Assembly (NCBI GenBank): GCA_018662365.1
Contig: JABJGH010000025.1
Span: forward strand, 1 to 54,897
Direction of reading: 5' to 3'
From: Chloroflexota bacterium
Lineage (GTDB): Bacteria > Chloroflexota > Anaerolineae > Anaerolineales > UBA11579
DNA: 54,897 nt
The first letter of the stretch is position 1. Each line of letters begins with the position of its first letter. Below are positions 17,344-24,312 of the stretch, one piece after another. Both the position numbers and the translations under genes were made by a program. The notes under the pieces are model-generated. The model did no database searches. It was not told where the DNA came from and saw only the letters and a program-made list of their open reading frames with translations.

Positions 17344-18447
17344 ATGGAATCTTATTCAGGGAAAGTGGTCATTCAGCAGCGAGTATTGCCCTCCTATCGC
17401 GCATCGTTGTTTGAAGAAATTGCCGATCGCTGCCCCAATGGTTTTTCCCTTTTTGTGGGGGAACCCCGTGAGGAGGAAGCGATCAAGACCGCAACCTCTC
17501 TTACAAGCGGTCGGCTAGTAAAAGCTGATAACCAACATTTCTTTCGGGGAAAATATTATTTTTGCAAACAAAAAGGTTTTGTGGAAATGCTCGAAGATTT
17601 TCAGCCGGATGCCCTGATCATAGAAGCAAATCCCCGAAACATCAGTACCCCTTCAGCCATCAATTGGATGCATGCCCATGGCAAAAAAGTATCCGGTTGG
17701 GGTTTAGGGGCTCCACCAATTAATGGGCTATTTACGAACTTCAGAAAAAACAGACGTCAGAAATTATACGCCAGCCTAGACTCAATCGTAAGCTATAGCC
17801 AACGCGGGGCAGATGAATATCGATCAATGGGTTTTCCCAAAAATAAGATCTTTGTTGCCTACAATGCAGCTGCCCCCGCGCCAAAAGGATCATTACCCAA
17901 AAAACCAATCCAATTTAATGGCCCACCAGCCATTTTATTTGTCGGACGCTTGCAATCTCGCAAACGTCTCGATCTACTTTTCAAAGCTTGCGCTGCTCAA
18001 AAAGACTCCCCCAAATTGATCATTGTGGGTGATGGTCCAGCAAAGACTGAGGCTGTGGCACAAGCCCAAGCAGAGTATCCTGCTGCAATTTTTGTTGGGG
18101 CAAAGCATGGAAAGGATTTAGCCGAATACTACCAACAAGCGGATCTATTTGTTTTACCCGGCACAGGAGGCTTGGCCATTCAACAAGCGATGGCTAATGG
18201 ATTGCCCGTAATAGTTGCCCAGGGAGATGGCACCCAAGACGATCTTGTACGTCCAGAAAATGGTTGGTTATTGCCCCCCAACGATTTAGATAGCCTAACA
18301 AACACCCTGTCAGACGCGCTATCGGATGCAGGTCGCTTAAGAGTGATGGGAAAAGAATCCTACCGAATCACCAAAGAAGAGATCAATCTAGATAAAATGG
18401 TGGATGTCTTTATTAATATGCTAAATCAGACACATAAGGTAAAATAG
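17344..18447 (+). CDS. GT4 family glycosyltransferase
   Basis: A second GT-B glycosyltransferase. Seen motifs are VGRLQSRKRLDLLF, LIIVGDGP and the donor-site region LFVLPGTGGLAIQQAMANGL with the loop IVAQGDGTQDDLV. In many GT4 enzymes an E-x7-E motif sits here; in this protein it reads G-x-x-x-x-x-QAMANG, so the first glutamate is not obvious. It follows the previous GT4 gene in a likely operon for one glycan. The specificity is unknown. Confidence 0.85.
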   Translation: MESYSGKVVIQQRVLPSYRASLFEEIADRCPNGFSLFVGEPREEEAIKTATSLTSGRLVKADNQHFFRGKYYFCKQKGFVEMLEDFQPDALIIEANPRNISTPSAINWMHAHGKKVSGWGLGAPPINGLFTNFRKNRRQKLYASLDSIVSYSQRGADEYRSMGFPKNKIFVAYNAAAPAPKGSLPKKPIQFNGPPAILFVGRLQSRKRLDLLFKACAAQKDSPKLIIVGDGPAKTEAVAQAQAEYPAAIFVGAKHGKDLAEYYQQADLFVLPGTGGLAIQQAMANGLPVIVAQGDGTQDDLVRPENGWLLPPNDLDSLTNTLSDALSDAGRLRVMGKESYRITKEEINLDKMVDVFINMLNQTHKVK

Positions 18448-18451
18448 ACGA

Positions 18452-18871
18452 ATGCCTGAATTACATATGATTCAATTAGATAATGATGAAAATATTGTCT
18501 TTGGTCCTTCTCGAAAGGCGAAAGATAGTACGCTCACCGTTAAATCTGAAAAAGTTCCTCTAGGAGCTACCCATACCAGTTTTAGAACAGTATGCATTAC
18601 TAATTCGAGAATAATTGTAGAATCTGGGGACTCAGCAATACAATATCCAAACAATGATATCTCAAGCATTCATATCAATCGTAGCCGTAAGGGCGAAAAA
18701 AATTCCTTTTTTAATATTCTAAAAATTAAAACCAAAAGTGGGAATTCAATAAATATTGAAATTGTCGGCATCGAGGACGCCAGAGAGGGCGAATTATCTG
18801 CGCTCTTTCCAAATGCACGAATTATTAACATGGGTGGGGTTTTTGGTATTCTTGAGCGATTTCTTGGGTAG
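18452..18871 (+). CDS. small uncharacterised protein, PH-like beta pattern
   Basis: A 139-residue soluble protein starting 4 nt after the GT4 stop. The alternation of short strands (FRTVCITNSRIIVESGDS, ISSIHINRSR, LKIKTKSGNSINIEI) resembles bacterial pleckstrin-homology-like domains, with a final short helix. There is no catalytic motif. The context suggests a role with the glycosyltransferases. Confidence that it is a real gene is good because of spacing and composition; the fold is a guess. Confidence 0.65.
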   Translation: MPELHMIQLDNDENIVFGPSRKAKDSTLTVKSEKVPLGATHTSFRTVCITNSRIIVESGDSAIQYPNNDISSIHINRSRKGEKNSFFNILKIKTKSGNSINIEIVGIEDAREGELSALFPNARIINMGGVFGILERFLG

Positions 18872-18913
18872 TTAATTCACCTATAAATGATTTTTCCAGA
18901 CGATTAGAAAAAT

Positions 18914-19459
18914 TTATTTTCCCGAATACGCTTCAGGTTTTAACTCCGCAATATACGGCCAAGTGCGGTGTCGCTCAGCAAAATCTAGACCATATCCCAC
19001 GACCCAAACATCAGGAATTTCAAACCCCAAATAGTCCACAGGAGTATTTATGGCTTTCCCTACCTTTCGGGTGAGCACCACCGATTTTAAAGAGGCTGGA
19101 TTTCTTGCATTTAGCATCATAGAAAGATAATCGATCGTATTGCCAGTATCTACAATATCTTCCACAATCAGCACATGTTTATCATAAATATCAGCTCGCA
19201 GATCGAGTAATACCCGCACAGCGCCACTGACAGTTTTACTGCCGTAACTGGAAAGTGCCATGAAATCTATATAGTGGGGAATTGTAAGTCGACGGGCTAG
19301 ATCTGCCATGAACATATAGGAACCTTTAAGAATTCCCACCAATACAATGCTTCCCTTCCCGCGATAATCATCAGAGATTTCTGCCGCTAGTTCGTCCAAA
19401 CGATTTTGGATTTCTTCCTCAGTTACCAATATCCGCTCAAACTCAGAATGCAATGCCAT
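18914..19459 (-). CDS. hpt: hypoxanthine phosphoribosyltransferase
   Basis: Hpt salvages hypoxanthine and guanine to IMP and GMP with PRPP. The PRPP loop VLIVEDIVDTGNTIDYL and the early GILKGSYMFMADL block are diagnostic. Length (181) is normal. TTTAGGAG lies before the ATG, and a TATAAT at about 19516-19521 (minus strand) is a likely promoter. It stands alone, convergent with the glycan cluster. Confidence 0.95.
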   Translation of the reverse strand: MALHSEFERILVTEEEIQNRLDELAAEISDDYRGKGSIVLVGILKGSYMFMADLARRLTIPHYIDFMALSSYGSKTVSGAVRVLLDLRADIYDKHVLIVEDIVDTGNTIDYLSMMLNARNPASLKSVVLTRKVGKAINTPVDYLGFEIPDVWVVGYGLDFAERHRTWPYIAELKPEAYSGK

Positions 19460-19570
19460 AATTTTGTCACTCCTAAACTGGTATTGGCAAAGGAAATGTC
19501 TCCCGCCTATCTAATTATAACCGATGAAAAGCACATGGAATTTACTCCGATTGTGAATTAATACACTATC

Positions 19571-19599
19571 TTGACTCGCTAATAAATTTGCGCGATAAT
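19571..19599 (+). promoter_or_regulatory. sigma70-type promoter driving the tandem riboswitch
   Basis: TTGACT (19571-19576), a 17-nt spacer and GATAAT (19594-19599) lie about 100 nt before the first aptamer. Transcription would start near 19606 and run into the aptamers. No other plus-strand promoter of this quality is seen in this gap. Confidence 0.75.
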
Positions 19600-19699
19600 T
19601 AATTCCCACTCCGAAAAGGTGATTTGTACCGAAAGGTATAAAAAGCAGCGTTTGTAACCTAAAATTATCCCAAGATGATCAAGGTTTTTCAAACCCCCG

Positions 19700-19778
19700 A
19701 AATGGCAAACTTAGTGTGAACTAAGGACGCAAAGTCATGGGTCTCCAAGAATATTTTCTAAAGACCGCCAGACCGCCG
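19700..19778 (+). ncRNA. GEMM-I (cyclic di-GMP) riboswitch aptamer, first copy
   Basis: The GEMM-I core is plain. A GGCAAAC strand is followed by a 6-bp hairpin capped by a GUGA (GNRA) tetraloop at 19710-19725, then GACGCAAAGUC (19726-19736). A second hairpin pairs GGUCU (19740-19744) with AGACC (19762-19766), and the 3' strand GCCAGACCGCC closes the fold. The G at the position that reads the ligand in Vc2 is kept, which favours cyclic di-GMP over cGAMP. This is assignment by eye, not by covariance model. Confidence 0.85.
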
Positions 19779-19780
19779 AA

Positions 19781-19860
19781 CAGGTAACCCCAGTGAAAGC
19801 TGGTGACGCAAAGTGTTGAGCCTAAGGTTATTAATATCAACTATGGCTGCCAAACTTCCG
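19781..19860 (+). ncRNA. GEMM-I (cyclic di-GMP) riboswitch aptamer, second copy
   Basis: A 5-bp hairpin with a GAAA tetraloop (19790-19803) is followed by UGACGCAAAG and a hairpin closing AGCC (19819-19822) with GGCU (19845-19848). That hairpin carries CCUAAG (19821-19826) and UAUGG (19842-19846), the classic 11-nt receptor for a GAAA tetraloop, a tertiary contact known in GEMM-I RNAs. This copy follows the first after about 3 nt. Its 3' strand overlaps the terminator hairpin downstream. Confidence 0.9.
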
Positions 19861-19879
19861 AAGAGTGGGCCTTTTCTTT
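19845..19879 (+). terminator. riboswitch-linked intrinsic terminator
   Basis: GGC-(UG)-CCA pairs with UGG-GCC around a CUU/AAG inner stem (19845-19871), followed by UUUUCUUU. The 5' arm (19845-19851) is the same GGCUGCC needed to close the second aptamer, so aptamer folding and termination exclude each other. Binding would then favour readthrough (inference). Confidence 0.7.
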
Positions 19880-19962
19880 AATTAAAGCGCATGTTCAAAT
19901 TCGAGCTTTTTTTCATTTAATCCTATTTTATAAAAACTTTTAGTTATTGTAAATTCAGTCAT

Positions 19963-20787
19963 TTAGATTATTGGATCTTCTTGTTTCATCAGCAGTTTTT
20001 GCGTTTTCGGCAAACATAAGATAATCACCAAGATAGTGCTCAATATTGGGGCGGGCAGGAACATTGAAAAACGATTTACTTCTGAAACATTATGAATACC
20101 CATCGGGTAACCGCCGATCATAGACATTGCCCCAGCAAACAACCCGACTGGCAATGCCCAAGATTTTTGTTTTATTGCGGCAAATATAAATATGGCCCAT
20201 GCCGCTGCACCCCACCAATTAATTTGCTGAGAAATGATATACAGCCCATTCCAAAACGTATTTGAATTTTCCACAAATGCACTTGGATATTGAAATGTGG
20301 TCTGGAATTTTGATATGGGGGCTACCCCATCAATGAAGGTCAAGACATATGCCAGCCCTGCTGTAAAAGTTAACCAAATGATTTTTTTATTGACTCCCCC
20401 AATTAGCAGCATGCCAAACCACATAATTGCCGCCAAAATAAATACGGCGACCGTAGGTACCGGTAACCCGCTATCCATGGCAGGAATCATCGGGAAAAAT
20501 CCAGCCAATAGCAGGATCGTTGCCGAAACAGTTCCCCAGAACCATGCCCAATCTTGTTTTTTTATAAATCCCCAAAGAACCGCCACACTGATCGCCCCGG
20601 CAGTGGTGCCCAGCCATCCAAGTATGGCATAAACTAGCCGAACTGTATTGCTTTCTTCCCAATCACCTGCATTAAAATGTGTATGGATTACCGAATTATA
20701 AGTATCTGAAATTAAATATAGGGATAATAACCCAGCAATGATCCCTATTATCGCCAAAAGCATACCCAGTTTAGTATTGTTTTTCAT
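19963..20787 (-). CDS. uncharacterised multi-pass membrane protein
   Basis: A 274-residue protein with about eight hydrophobic segments and aromatic-rich loops. No family was recognised. The ATG at 20787 has a GAGGAG site 6 nt upstream. It is divergent from the Crp/Fnr gene and shares its upstream region, where a CRP-type operator sits close to a TATTAT -10 box for this gene, so regulation by the neighbour is likely. Riboswitch readthrough would make an antisense RNA to the whole gene. No plus-strand product is expected in this stretch. Confidence 0.75.
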   Translation of the reverse strand: MKNNTKLGMLLAIIGIIAGLLSLYLISDTYNSVIHTHFNAGDWEESNTVRLVYAILGWLGTTAGAISVAVLWGFIKKQDWAWFWGTVSATILLLAGFFPMIPAMDSGLPVPTVAVFILAAIMWFGMLLIGGVNKKIIWLTFTAGLAYVLTFIDGVAPISKFQTTFQYPSAFVENSNTFWNGLYIISQQINWWGAAAWAIFIFAAIKQKSWALPVGLFAGAMSMIGGYPMGIHNVSEVNRFSMFLPAPILSTILVIILCLPKTQKLLMKQEDPII

Positions 20788-20807
20788 TTTGTTCTCCTCA
20801 ATATCGT

Positions 20808-20838
20808 ATAATAGCTTTATATGTGAAATGTATCACAT
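20808..20838 (-). promoter_or_regulatory. CRP-type operator and -10 box of the membrane-protein gene
   Basis: ATGTGAAATGTATCACAT at 20821-20838 is a perfect 18-bp palindrome of the TGTGA-N6-TCACA class. On the minus strand TATTAT (20813-20808) lies just downstream. The operator centre falls near -28 of the presumed start, overlapping the core promoter, which fits repression better than class II activation at -41.5. Confidence 0.75.
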
Positions 20839-20897
20839 TGGCGGTTTTCAATCTTTGCCTAAAGGCAAAACAGGAATAGGACAAAAAGGAGAAATAG

Positions 20898-21572
20898 GTG
20901 AATTCTTTAGAATCTTTTCTTTCTGAAGTGCCAGTATTTCAAAAGGTCGATCAAAATACCCTAACCGAAATTGCAAATAGATCTTCAGAAAAAAGTTTTC
21001 AAGCACAAGAAATCATATGCTATCAAGGGGACAATTGGCCATTTCTCTTTCTAGTAAAAAGCGGTCACATAAATGCAATAAAAGAATCCCCAGAAGGGCG
21101 CAGTTTTATCACCACATCCTTATATAATGGGGACATTTTTTGGGGGCTTTCATTTTTTATTCAAGATAATATAATGCCAGTCATGCTTCGTGCCTACAAA
21201 GACTCCACAATTTATCTTTGGTCAAGAGAGAAACTCGTCCCCATCCTTAGGTCAAATGGAGAACTGGCCTGGAAACTATCGCAAACGATGATCGCCCGCA
21301 TGCAATTGGCCGGAGATATTGTCGATGAGCTTGCCTTCCTGCCCGTCACTGGACGATTATCGGCACTATTATTGGAGACTTTTGAAGATTCTGAAGATGA
21401 ATTTGTCGCTCGCGAATTAACCTTAGATGATATGGCCTCTCATATTGGCACAACCAGAGAAGTAGTTTGTCGACATCTCCATCGTTTCGCAGAAAAGGGT
21501 GTCATAGAGATCACCCGCACCAAAATACGAATTAAAAATCGGGACCAATTGAAAACTCAATCAAGCCTATGA
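20898..21572 (+). CDS. Crp/Fnr family transcriptional regulator
   Basis: A cyclic-nucleotide-binding-like beta barrel (about 10-115) is followed by a long dimer helix and a winged helix-turn-helix (about 150-215). The recognition helix reads TTREVVCRHL with R187, E188 and R192, spaced exactly like R180, E181 and R185 of E. coli CRP that read TGTGA. No FNR-type cysteine cluster is present. The start is a GTG at 20898 with AAGGAG 6 nt upstream. A perfect inverted repeat TTTGCC-TAAA-GGCAAA (20854-20869) lies in the leader. It probably controls the divergent gene and itself through the operator at 20821-20838. Confidence 0.9.
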   Translation: MNSLESFLSEVPVFQKVDQNTLTEIANRSSEKSFQAQEIICYQGDNWPFLFLVKSGHINAIKESPEGRSFITTSLYNGDIFWGLSFFIQDNIMPVMLRAYKDSTIYLWSREKLVPILRSNGELAWKLSQTMIARMQLAGDIVDELAFLPVTGRLSALLLETFEDSEDEFVARELTLDDMASHIGTTREVVCRHLHRFAEKGVIEITRTKIRIKNRDQLKTQSSL

Positions 21573-21808
21573 ATTTATCAATCATTAAATTTAAAGACTC
21601 TTTTGTTATCAAGAAATCGATAGAACAAGGCCGTCGGGAAATGATCAATAATATTGGCGCTCGGTACTGGCGAATCACTCGCAATCAGTTTGTCGGTCGC
21701 AATGCTTTTTTCCAAGCCCAATATTTGGTTATTTACGAATGTAACAATCTGTCGTCGCTAATCCTAGGCGGGGATTTTTTCGAAAAGCTATACGGTACAA
21801 TTGGCTAA
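21569..21808 (+). CDS. small ORF overlapping the crp-like stop (doubtful)
   Basis: A 79-codon frame whose ATG overlaps the TGA of the regulator gene (ATGA at 21569-21572), a layout typical of translational coupling. The product starts MNLSIIKFKDSFVIKKSIEQ and has no family I recognise, no signal peptide and no membrane segment. It lies in a patch that has been rearranged (see the pseudogene at 22590), so it could be a remnant. Low confidence. Confidence 0.35.
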   Translation: MNLSIIKFKDSFVIKKSIEQGRREMINNIGARYWRITRNQFVGRNAFFQAQYLVIYECNNLSSLILGGDFFEKLYGTIG

Positions 21809-21996
21809 AATTGGATATCGATAATACTGTAGACTGTTATATTCTGATTGGAAAAGCCCAACTAGTCACTGGGTGGGTTTTCGGAAGAAACATTTGCCTT
21901 GCTGCGGTAATTCCTTCTCTTTTGTAGGAAGATAGTCTCAGTTTGGTTGATTTTCTAACGAAATTAATAAGAAGATGGAAAACCGAGGAGCTAAAC

Positions 21997-22596
21997 ATGA
22001 ACCTATCTGAATACATTAAATGGTTGAAAAAAGAGTGGGCAAAAGTAGGTGTCATACTTTCGATCTATTTATTTGTGATGTTGTTCGTTTTTGTACGAAA
22101 ATATGATTTTGTGGTTTTTGTCCTCCTCCTTCAAACCCCACTGTACATGCTCCATCAATCTGAGGAATATATTTTTCCGGGTGGGTTTGGAAAATTCTTC
22201 AACACCAAAATTTTCAACTTAGAAACAGAAGATAAACCATTAGATGAAAACTTCATTTTCTATGTCAATGTGATATTGATCTGGATCGTATTGCCAATTT
22301 TCGGGCTATTGTCTATGCTCAATTATAGTTTGGGGTTATGGCTTCCTTACTTTTCTTTATTTGCTGGTGTCGCGCATGTTGCCTTAGCATTGAAAGCCAA
22401 AAAACTATACAATCCAGGATTGTTGGTGAGTTTGTTTATCAACATTCCAATTGGGTTATGGTCGATTTTTTATATATTTGAGCAAGGACTAATTGATAAC
22501 GTATTCTTGAATATCCATTTCGTAATTGGGTTGGCAGTCAACGCCATACTTCCAGTTATGGGAGCGATTCTATTCCGAAATTATCAAAAGAATTAA
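21997..22596 (+). CDS. HXXEE domain membrane protein
   Basis: A membrane protein with about six hydrophobic segments. LYMLHQSEEYIFPGGF near residue 50 carries the H-x-x-E-E motif that names this family. The function is not known, though the motif suggests metal binding. The ATG at 21997 has GAGGAG 6 nt upstream and is preferred over an upstream ATG at 21943. Its last codons and stop (GAATTAA) run directly into the broken Crp-like copy, marking a recombination joint. Confidence 0.82.
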   Translation: MNLSEYIKWLKKEWAKVGVILSIYLFVMLFVFVRKYDFVVFVLLLQTPLYMLHQSEEYIFPGGFGKFFNTKIFNLETEDKPLDENFIFYVNVILIWIVLPIFGLLSMLNYSLGLWLPYFSLFAGVAHVALALKAKKLYNPGLLVSLFINIPIGLWSIFYIFEQGLIDNVFLNIHFVIGLAVNAILPVMGAILFRNYQKN

Positions 22597-22707
22597 CCTT
22601 GGACGAAATGGTCTCTCATAGGAAAAACTTGAGAGGGTGTTTATCGACATCTCCACCGTTTCGCAGAAATTAGTGTCATCGAGATCGCTCGCACAAACAT
22701 ACGGATT
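22590..22707 (+). pseudogene. remnant of a second Crp/Fnr gene (helix-turn-helix part)
   Basis: This segment aligns with 21414-21532 of the intact regulator gene. The first 30 nt match at 26 positions, a middle stretch of about 20 nt is scrambled with a net loss of 2 nt, and the last 64 nt match at about 54 positions by hand count. It would encode the recognition helix region but is frameshifted and soon meets a stop. No 5' part of the gene is left, because the HXXEE gene abuts it. Confidence 0.85.
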
Positions 22708-22766
22708 TATGATCTAGCTTATTAAAAATCTCAAGCAAGTCTATAAATAGATATACCGTGACACAA

Positions 22767-22803
22767 AAAGACCCTTCTTATTTTTCAATACAGAAGGGTC
22801 TTT
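22767..22803 (-). terminator. intrinsic terminator downstream of lpdA
   Basis: A 12-bp perfect stem (22767-22778 with 22792-22803; AAAGACCCTTCT and its complement) has a T run on both sides. It serves lpdA on the minus strand and could also stop plus-strand readthrough from the HXXEE gene. Confidence 0.88.
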
Positions 22804-22836
22804 ATTTCTTATATAAAACCCACTAAAACAATTTAT

Positions 22837-24234
22837 CTAGGCATGAATAGCGTGACCAACAGCCCCTTCTGCAGCTTCAACCAATACCTCACTCAGGGTG
22901 GGGTGGGCATGCACGTTGCGAGCGATCTCTGCCGGAGTCAATTCCATCAATTGTGCCAAGGTGAGTTCAGGCAATAATTCTGTAACCTCTGGGCCGATCA
23001 TATGAGCACCGAGGATCTCTCCATATTTAGCATCGGTAACCAACTTCACCCATCCCACATAATCTCCAAGACCGAGAGCCTTACCATTTGCTTGGAAATT
23101 GAATTTTCCAATTTTTACATCATGACCCGCTTCGATTGCTTGAGCTTCTGTTAATCCAAAGGAAGCAACCTGAGGTTGGCAGTACGTTGCCTTTGGCATA
23201 TTAGCGTAATTTAAGGTGACAGTCTCCACGCCAGCAATATGCTCCGCACAAACAACCGCCATGGCCATGCCTACATGGGCCAACATCAATTTTCCGGTGA
23301 CATCACCAATCGCCCAGATGCCATCCACATTGGTGGCCATCCGATCGTCGATCTCAATAAACCCTCGCTCGTCCACTTTTACGCCGGCTTCTTCTAAGCC
23401 AATGTCCTTTGTGTTCGGCAAAAAACTGGCTGCCATCAAAACTTGCCCGGCTTCCACCGTTTCTTCACCATCTGCGGTCTCAATTTTGACGTTCAATCCT
23501 TTCTTGTTTTTGTCAACACCCACAACTTTGGCATTCGTCATCATGTTGATCCCAGATTTCTTAAAAGCTTTCGCTAATTCCTTGCTTACTTCTTCATCTT
23601 CATTTGGAACAATGCGATCTAACATTTCGACTAATGTGACTGGCACACCATAGGAATGCCAGATTGTCGCAAATTCAACCCCAATCGCACCGGCACCGAT
23701 GATAACCACTGAACTGGGAAGAGTTTCCTGCAATATGGCTTCCCGATAGGTAACCACAGTTTTGCCATCCATTTCAATTCCAGGGATCAGGAAAGGATGC
23801 GCCCCTGTAGCAACTATAATATTTTTAGCAGACAAGTCTGTTGTACTACCATCTTCAGCAGTAACCTGGACGGAGTTTTTCCCTGTCAGCTTAGCAAATC
23901 CTTCATGCACATCGATTTTATTTTTCTTCATTAAAAATGCCACGCCCTTGGTCAACCGATCTGACACCTGTCGGCTTCGTTTGAGCGCAACACCATAATC
24001 TAATTTTAGATTATCAAAAGAAAACCCAAATTCTTTGCCTCGTTCTCGCAAAGTATGAGCTACTTCCGCATTTTTTAACAAACTTTTAGAGGGCACACAA
24101 CCAATATTCAAACACACGCCACCTAAAAATTCTTTTTCCACGATCCCTACAGATAAACCTAATTGGGCTGCTCGAATTGCAGCTACATATCCGCCTGGGC
24201 CAGCACCAACAACAACTACATCGTATTCTTTCAT
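22837..24234 (-). CDS. lpdA: dihydrolipoyl dehydrogenase (E3)
   Basis: E3 reoxidises the lipoyl arm of 2-oxoacid dehydrogenases with FAD and NAD. The FAD motif VVVVGAGPGGY, the redox disulphide GGVCLNIGCVPSK, a second Rossmann motif (VVIIGAGAIGVEFA) and the active-site HAHPTLSE near the C-terminus are intact. Length (465) fits. The ATG at 24234 follows AAAGAGG by 6 nt. It lies 78 nt after the E2 gene on the same strand, so both likely serve one complex. E1 is not in the window. Confidence 0.95.
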   Translation of the reverse strand: MKEYDVVVVGAGPGGYVAAIRAAQLGLSVGIVEKEFLGGVCLNIGCVPSKSLLKNAEVAHTLRERGKEFGFSFDNLKLDYGVALKRSRQVSDRLTKGVAFLMKKNKIDVHEGFAKLTGKNSVQVTAEDGSTTDLSAKNIIVATGAHPFLIPGIEMDGKTVVTYREAILQETLPSSVVIIGAGAIGVEFATIWHSYGVPVTLVEMLDRIVPNEDEEVSKELAKAFKKSGINMMTNAKVVGVDKNKKGLNVKIETADGEETVEAGQVLMAASFLPNTKDIGLEEAGVKVDERGFIEIDDRMATNVDGIWAIGDVTGKLMLAHVGMAMAVVCAEHIAGVETVTLNYANMPKATYCQPQVASFGLTEAQAIEAGHDVKIGKFNFQANGKALGLGDYVGWVKLVTDAKYGEILGAHMIGPEVTELLPELTLAQLMELTPAEIARNVHAHPTLSEVLVEAAEGAVGHAIHA

Positions 24235-24312
24235 CAATAACCTCTTTACAATTTCAGTATATAAAGGCTCAAAAAAGGCCTATTATTTCAACTTTTATTA
24301 AACTTTAATATG

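Noticed and set aside
20297..20632. 111-codon plus-strand frame downstream of the riboswitch
   Set aside because: It lies wholly antisense to the membrane-protein gene, begins 400 nt after the terminator and has no ribosome binding site, so it is not a convincing riboswitch target.
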